From Anaerolineaceae bacterium (lineage in GTDB: Bacteria; Chloroflexota; Anaerolineae; JAAYZQ01): 7,228 bases of DNA. The DNA is taken from contig JAAYZQ010000080.1 in NCBI GenBank assembly GCA_012514775.1, positions 1 to 7,228 on the forward strand, in the 5' to 3' direction. A program made the translations under genes and the position numbers. Below are positions 3,989 to 7,228 of this stretch, piece after piece. The first letter of the stretch is position 1, and the number at the start of each line of letters is the position of its first letter. Below the pieces are notes generated by a model that saw only the letters and a list, made by a program, of their open reading frames with translations, was not told where the DNA came from and did no database searches.

Positions 3989-5700
3989 ACGATAACGAAA
4001 AGTATTTGCTCGTGTGCTCTATGGGGCCGGTGCAGGACTTTATCGCCACCGCCCGCACCAGCCACGATCTGTGGTTCGGGTCGTGGATGTTGAGCGAGCT
4101 GTCGAAAGCCGGTGCGAGAGCCATTGCCGGCACTTCACACCCGCTGATCTTTCCCGCTCACGAGAAGATCGAGGACCTGGAACCCGGCTCGACGTTGAGC
4201 GTGGCGAACAAGATCGTCGCCATTGTCCACGGGGATCCGGCCGCGGTTGCCGGCCGGCTGGCACAATCCGTGCGCGACCACCTGGAACAGATTTATGACA
4301 GCACCGTCGGCCAGATCAAGGACGGTATAGACCAGGAGCTCGCCAGAGAGCAGGTCATGGATCTCGTCGAGCTTAACTGGTCCAGCGTCCCCTACCACGA
4401 CGAAGCAAGTTACCCTGCGGCACGGGCCCGCGCCGAGGCGCTGCTCGCTGCCCGCAAGAGTACGCGCAACTTTCGCCAGTGGCAGGGCCGCCCGGGCTAT
4501 CATAAGTCTTCGTTGGACGGCATTCGCGAATCGGTGCTGCTGCCCGGCGCGGACGTCGATTCGCAGGTCCGGAACCTGGCTGCGCCGGGCGAGGAGCTGT
4601 CAGGCGTCGATCTCCTGAAACGCTGTCGAGGAAGTGACGGCGCTCCGGCCTTTCGCAGCACGACCGACCTGGCCGCCGCGCCTTTCCTCCTCTGGCTCGG
4701 GGAGGAACGGAAACAGGCCCTGCTGCGGAGCATCAAGGGCCTCCTCCAGGAGTATAATACGCGCCGGACCGAGACCGAGGGAGCGCACTTTTATGGGGAG
4801 AGGCTGGCGCAGTTGATCGAGGACGAGGACGGCCGAAAAGAGTTCAGGGAGCGCCTGGCCGGCATTCTCCCGGAGGGGAAGGCACCCAGTCCCTACTATG
4901 CCCTGTTGCGGGCCGACGGAGACAACATGGGCAGGGCCATCGCTGCGCAGCGGACACCGGCCGCGCACCGAGCGCTGTCACTGAGGATAAGCGCCTTCGC
5001 GTCAGAGGCCAGGCAGACCGTCCTCGGCCACGATGGGATGCCCGTCTACATGGGCGGCGATGACCTGCTGGCCATCCTTCCGCTCCACACCGCCCTGCAG
5101 TGCGTGGCCCGTCTCGACGAGGAGTTCAGAACGCACATGGCGGGCATGTCCCTGGAGGGAGGCCCGGGCGCGACCGCACCCAGCCTGTCCTTTGGCCTGG
5201 TGATCGCACATCACCTGACGCCCCTGAGTGACGTCCTGGATCTGGCCGGCCGGGCTGAAAGGGAGGCCAAGGAGATCGAGGGCAAGAACGGCCTGGCCAT
5301 CGTCCTCAGCAAGCGCAGCGGCACCGAACGCACGATCAGCGGCAAGGTGCGTCCCCTGCGGGAACGCATGGAACTCCTGGTCAAGGCCGTGGGCCAGGTG
5401 AGCAAAGGCACACCCTACGAGCTGGAGAACCTGGACCGGCAGTTGAGGCTGGCCGGGCTGGGATCGGAAACCGAGGCGGCGCAGCAAGAGGCCAAACGCA
5501 TTATCGAGCGCAAGCGAGAGTCGGGCGGCGACAGCCCGGCGGTCGCCGAGGTGCAAGAACAGCTCGTTGACTGGCTTGCAGAAGGAGCCACAACATTGCC
5601 TCAGCTCGCCTACGAAATGATTGTCGCCGGCGAGTTTGCCCGCGCGCGGAGCACAGCAGGCGCTGCGTTCTTCCCTGCCACAAAGGAGGTGCAGCCATGA
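3985..5700 (+). CDS. cmr2: Cmr2 / Cas10, type III-B large subunit without an HD domain
   Basis: This is the Cas10 subunit of a Cmr effector complex, which on target RNA binding cyclises ATP into cyclic oligoadenylate. From the ATG at 3985 it has 571 residues. An upstream in-frame ATG at 3970 would add MGKKA, but 3985 is preferred because of the ATGA overlap with the small upstream gene and the purine-rich GGGAAAG before it. The N-terminus goes straight into the Cmr2 palm-like domain (GPVQDFI at 14-20, then a TSHDLWFGSWMLSELS segment); an HD nuclease domain is absent, and the length is well below HD-bearing Cas10. VDLLKR lies at about 207-213. The second palm has ADGDN (Asp311, Asp313) and GGDD at 357-360, both intact, so cyclase activity is expected. 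No Cys4 zinc cluster is visible. The C-terminal part (about 450-571) is helical. It overlaps cmr3 by four bases. Confidence 0.95.
   Translation: MNDNEKYLLVCSMGPVQDFIATARTSHDLWFGSWMLSELSKAGARAIAGTSHPLIFPAHEKIEDLEPGSTLSVANKIVAIVHGDPAAVAGRLAQSVRDHLEQIYDSTVGQIKDGIDQELAREQVMDLVELNWSSVPYHDEASYPAARARAEALLAARKSTRNFRQWQGRPGYHKSSLDGIRESVLLPGADVDSQVRNLAAPGEELSGVDLLKRCRGSDGAPAFRSTTDLAAAPFLLWLGEERKQALLRSIKGLLQEYNTRRTETEGAHFYGERLAQLIEDEDGRKEFRERLAGILPEGKAPSPYYALLRADGDNMGRAIAAQRTPAAHRALSLRISAFASEARQTVLGHDGMPVYMGGDDLLAILPLHTALQCVARLDEEFRTHMAGMSLEGGPGATAPSLSFGLVIAHHLTPLSDVLDLAGRAEREAKEIEGKNGLAIVLSKRSGTERTISGKVRPLRERMELLVKAVGQVSKGTPYELENLDRQLRLAGLGSETEAAQQEAKRIIERKRESGGDSPAVAEVQEQLVDWLAEGATTLPQLAYEMIVAGEFARARSTAGAAFFPATKEVQP
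5682..5690 (+). promoter_or_regulatory. Near-perfect ribosome binding site for cmr3
   Basis: AAAGGAGGT lies six bases before the cmr3 ATG at 5697, inside the last codons of cmr2. It fixes the cmr3 start and indicates strong translation of cmr3 in addition to coupling through the ATGA overlap. Confidence 0.8.
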
Positions 5701-6857
5701 ACGTGTGGCTAATCGAACCCAGGGACCCGTTGATCTTTCGAGACGGGAAGCCCTTTATGCCGACCCCCGGAGCCCGGGCCAGGTCGCTGCCCTTTCCCTT
5801 TCCATCGACGCTGGCGGGGGCCGTACGGACCCGGGCCGGGCAGGACGATGCAGGGCGATTCGATCCTGACCGAGTCGCAGATCTGTTGCAAGTGAACGTT
5901 CGCGGCCCGCTCCTGGCAGCCCTGAACCCCGCCGGGGAAGTGGAGGATTGGCTGCTGCCTGCCCCGGCCGACAGCCTCGTGCTGAAGGAGGGCGGCGAAG
6001 GCGAGGGCCGGCGCGTCTGGCTTTGTCCCGTGGAGTTGGAGCCGGGAGAGGCGACCAACCTGGAAGGGGGCCTGCCGGTCAGCGCCCGGCCCGCCGTCAG
6101 GCAGAAACGCCTGGCCGGGGCGCCTCACTTCTGGCGGTGGCCGGCGCTGGAGGCATGGCTGAAGCGGCCGGCCAACGACCCCGCGCCGGTGGAGCTGTCG
6201 ACCCTCGGCATCGCCGGGTTGACTCCGGAAAGCCGGGTTCACGTCAGCATCGACGCGTCGACGGGGACGGCCCGGGAGAGCAAGTTGTTTGAGACCAGCG
6301 GACTGGAATTCTGCACGGCAAATGCCGGAAGCCTGGCCTCGTTCCGGCAATATGCCCTCGCATTGGACACAGACGCCAACCTGGGGCCGGGCGTCGACTT
6401 TCTCGGCGGCGAGCGTCGCCTGGTACATTGGACAGCGTCGGAGCGTCCTTTTCCCACCTGCCCTGACGCGATCCGCCGGTCCATTGTCGCGGAGAAACAC
6501 TGCCGCCTGCTGCTGGCCACGCCGGCACTTTTCGGCGGCGGGCACCTGCCAGAATGGGTGAGGGGGGCCTTTCCCGGTCTGACGGTCAATGTCGTGGCGG
6601 CTGCCGTCCCCCGCTACCGGGGTATCTCGGGCTGGGATGCTCAGAAAAACGCGCCCAAGGCAAGCCGCCGCCTGGCTCCTGCCGGCAGCGTCTACTTTCT
6701 ATCCCTCGACGGCGACGCCCAGGCCATGGACCGTTTTGTGGACGGCGTGTGGCTACAGCCGGTGAGTGACGACGAGCAGGACCGGCGCGATGGCTTTGGC
6801 CTGGGCTTGCTCGGCGCCTGGGATGGCAAGATCGAACCACTGGAGGTGAGCGAATGA
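5697..6857 (+). CDS. cmr3: Cmr3, Cas5-group RAMP subunit of the type III-B complex
   Basis: Cmr3 caps the base of the Cmr complex with Cmr2 and holds the 5' handle of the crRNA. The 386-residue product opens with EPRDPLIFRDGKPF (7-20), a segment typical of Cmr3. RARSLPFPFPSTLAGAVRT follows at about residues 27-45, matching the conserved Cmr3 block that ends in a helix. Near the C-terminus GFGLGLLG (366-373) is the glycine-rich loop common to RAMP proteins. Length is normal for the family and no break is seen. The start overlaps the cmr2 stop (ATGA, 5697-5700) and has a near-perfect ribosome binding site; the stop overlaps the cmr1 start in the same way at 6854-6857. Confidence 0.93.
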   Translation: MNVWLIEPRDPLIFRDGKPFMPTPGARARSLPFPFPSTLAGAVRTRAGQDDAGRFDPDRVADLLQVNVRGPLLAALNPAGEVEDWLLPAPADSLVLKEGGEGEGRRVWLCPVELEPGEATNLEGGLPVSARPAVRQKRLAGAPHFWRWPALEAWLKRPANDPAPVELSTLGIAGLTPESRVHVSIDASTGTARESKLFETSGLEFCTANAGSLASFRQYALALDTDANLGPGVDFLGGERRLVHWTASERPFPTCPDAIRRSIVAEKHCRLLLATPALFGGGHLPEWVRGAFPGLTVNVVAAAVPRYRGISGWDAQKNAPKASRRLAPAGSVYFLSLDGDAQAMDRFVDGVWLQPVSDDEQDRRDGFGLGLLGAWDGKIEPLEVSE

Positions 6858-7228
6858 AAGCGCGCATTCCGAAGCAGAGCGAGCCGCCCAAGGTAGAGGA
6901 GCGCGACGATGGCCGGGTGCGGCAGGTACGCCGTTATAAGCTGCTCACGCCTCTCTTTGGCGGCGGAGTTGAGCCTCAACAGGCCGACGCCGTGACGATG
7001 GTGCGGGGCAGCCAGGTGCGGGGCCACCTGCGCTTCTGGTGGCGGGCAACCCGCGGAGGACGGTTCGAAGGCGACCTGGAAGCCATGCGCCGCGTCGAAG
7101 AAGCCATCTGGGGCTCGTTGGGGGCCAAGGGCAAGGCGGGGCCGTCCAGCGTGATCGTCGCCATCCCGGAATTCAAAGAGACCCCCGTTGGCGACCCCGG
7201 TTCTCCCCTCAGCTACGTGGCCTTTCCC
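6854..7228 (+). CDS. cmr1: Cmr1, RAMP subunit, N-terminal 125 codons (cut by window edge)
   Basis: The frame is open from the ATG at 6854 to the window end, so the C-terminus is missing because of the window limit. GGAGGTGA at 6842-6849 precedes the start, which overlaps the cmr3 stop as ATGA. After a charged, probably flexible N-terminal tail of about 25 residues comes YKLLTPLFGGGVEPQQAD (28-45), then VRGSQVRGHLRFWWRATRGG (50-69), then EEAIWGS. The LRFWWR signature is characteristic of Cmr1, a Cas7-group RAMP that sits at the far end of the Cmr complex and contacts target RNA. Its place after cmr3 supports an operon continuing rightward, presumably to cmr4-cmr6. Confidence 0.93.
   Translation, partial: MKARIPKQSEPPKVEERDDGRVRQVRRYKLLTPLFGGGVEPQQADAVTMVRGSQVRGHLRFWWRATRGGRFEGDLEAMRRVEEAIWGSLGAKGKAGPSSVIVAIPEFKETPVGDPGSPLSYVAFP

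Noticed and set aside
5709..6545. Leftward 278-codon frame antisense to cmr3
   Set aside because: cmr3 motifs, ribosome binding site and ATGA joints establish the plus strand as coding.
1..7228. CRISPR array in the window
   Set aside because: No regularly spaced repeat of 20 or more bases was seen on either strand, so the array must lie outside.

Overview
The window is high-GC bacterial DNA. Its right half is the start of a type III-B (Cmr) CRISPR-Cas operon, next to a divergent pair of signalling and accessory genes. A small lipoprotein gene lies to the left. The lipoprotein resembles secreted beta-sandwich lipoproteins I associate with Chloroflexota (Anaerolineae-like lineages), and the CARF protein resembles the NE0113 family as I remember it from the same phylum. 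A high-GC Chloroflexota host is therefore my best guess, made from family resemblance only.

Layout. Positions 1-423 hold no convincing gene, only an imperfect inverted repeat (59-131) and a hairpin terminator (325-358) for the leftward gene. A small leftward lipoprotein gene lies at 424-849 and has its own extended -10 promoter near 1007. Positions 850-1533 are non-coding apart from that promoter, a strong rightward promoter (1221-1249) with no intact gene downstream, and several GC-rich palindromes. At 1534-2694 (minus) is a P-loop NTPase fused to two Csx3-like segments. It is divergent from a CARF-HTH gene at 2733-3653 (plus), and only 38 bp separate the two start codons. A non-coding stretch at 3654-3889 carries a good promoter, a 19-bp inverted repeat at the predicted transcription start, and a chain of hairpins ending in a terminator-like stem plus TTTT. 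Next comes a 32-codon gene with a strong ribosome binding site (3890-3988), joined by an ATGA overlap to cmr2 (cas10). cmr3 and cmr1 follow, also with ATGA overlaps; cmr1 runs off the right edge.

How the genes may work together. Cmr2 keeps the metal-binding aspartates and the GGDD motif of the Cas10 cyclase but has no N-terminal HD nuclease domain. It should therefore make cyclic oligoadenylate (cOA) when the complex meets target RNA. The CARF protein should bind that messenger, but its C-terminus is a LuxR/GerE-like helix-turn-helix, not a HEPN nuclease. The Csx3-like protein belongs to a family that binds and degrades cOA. The inferred circuit is a cOA-sensing transcription factor divergent from a cOA-handling NTPase, and no toxic effector nuclease is visible here. 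The crRNA array, cmr4-6 and any effector would lie beyond the right edge or elsewhere.
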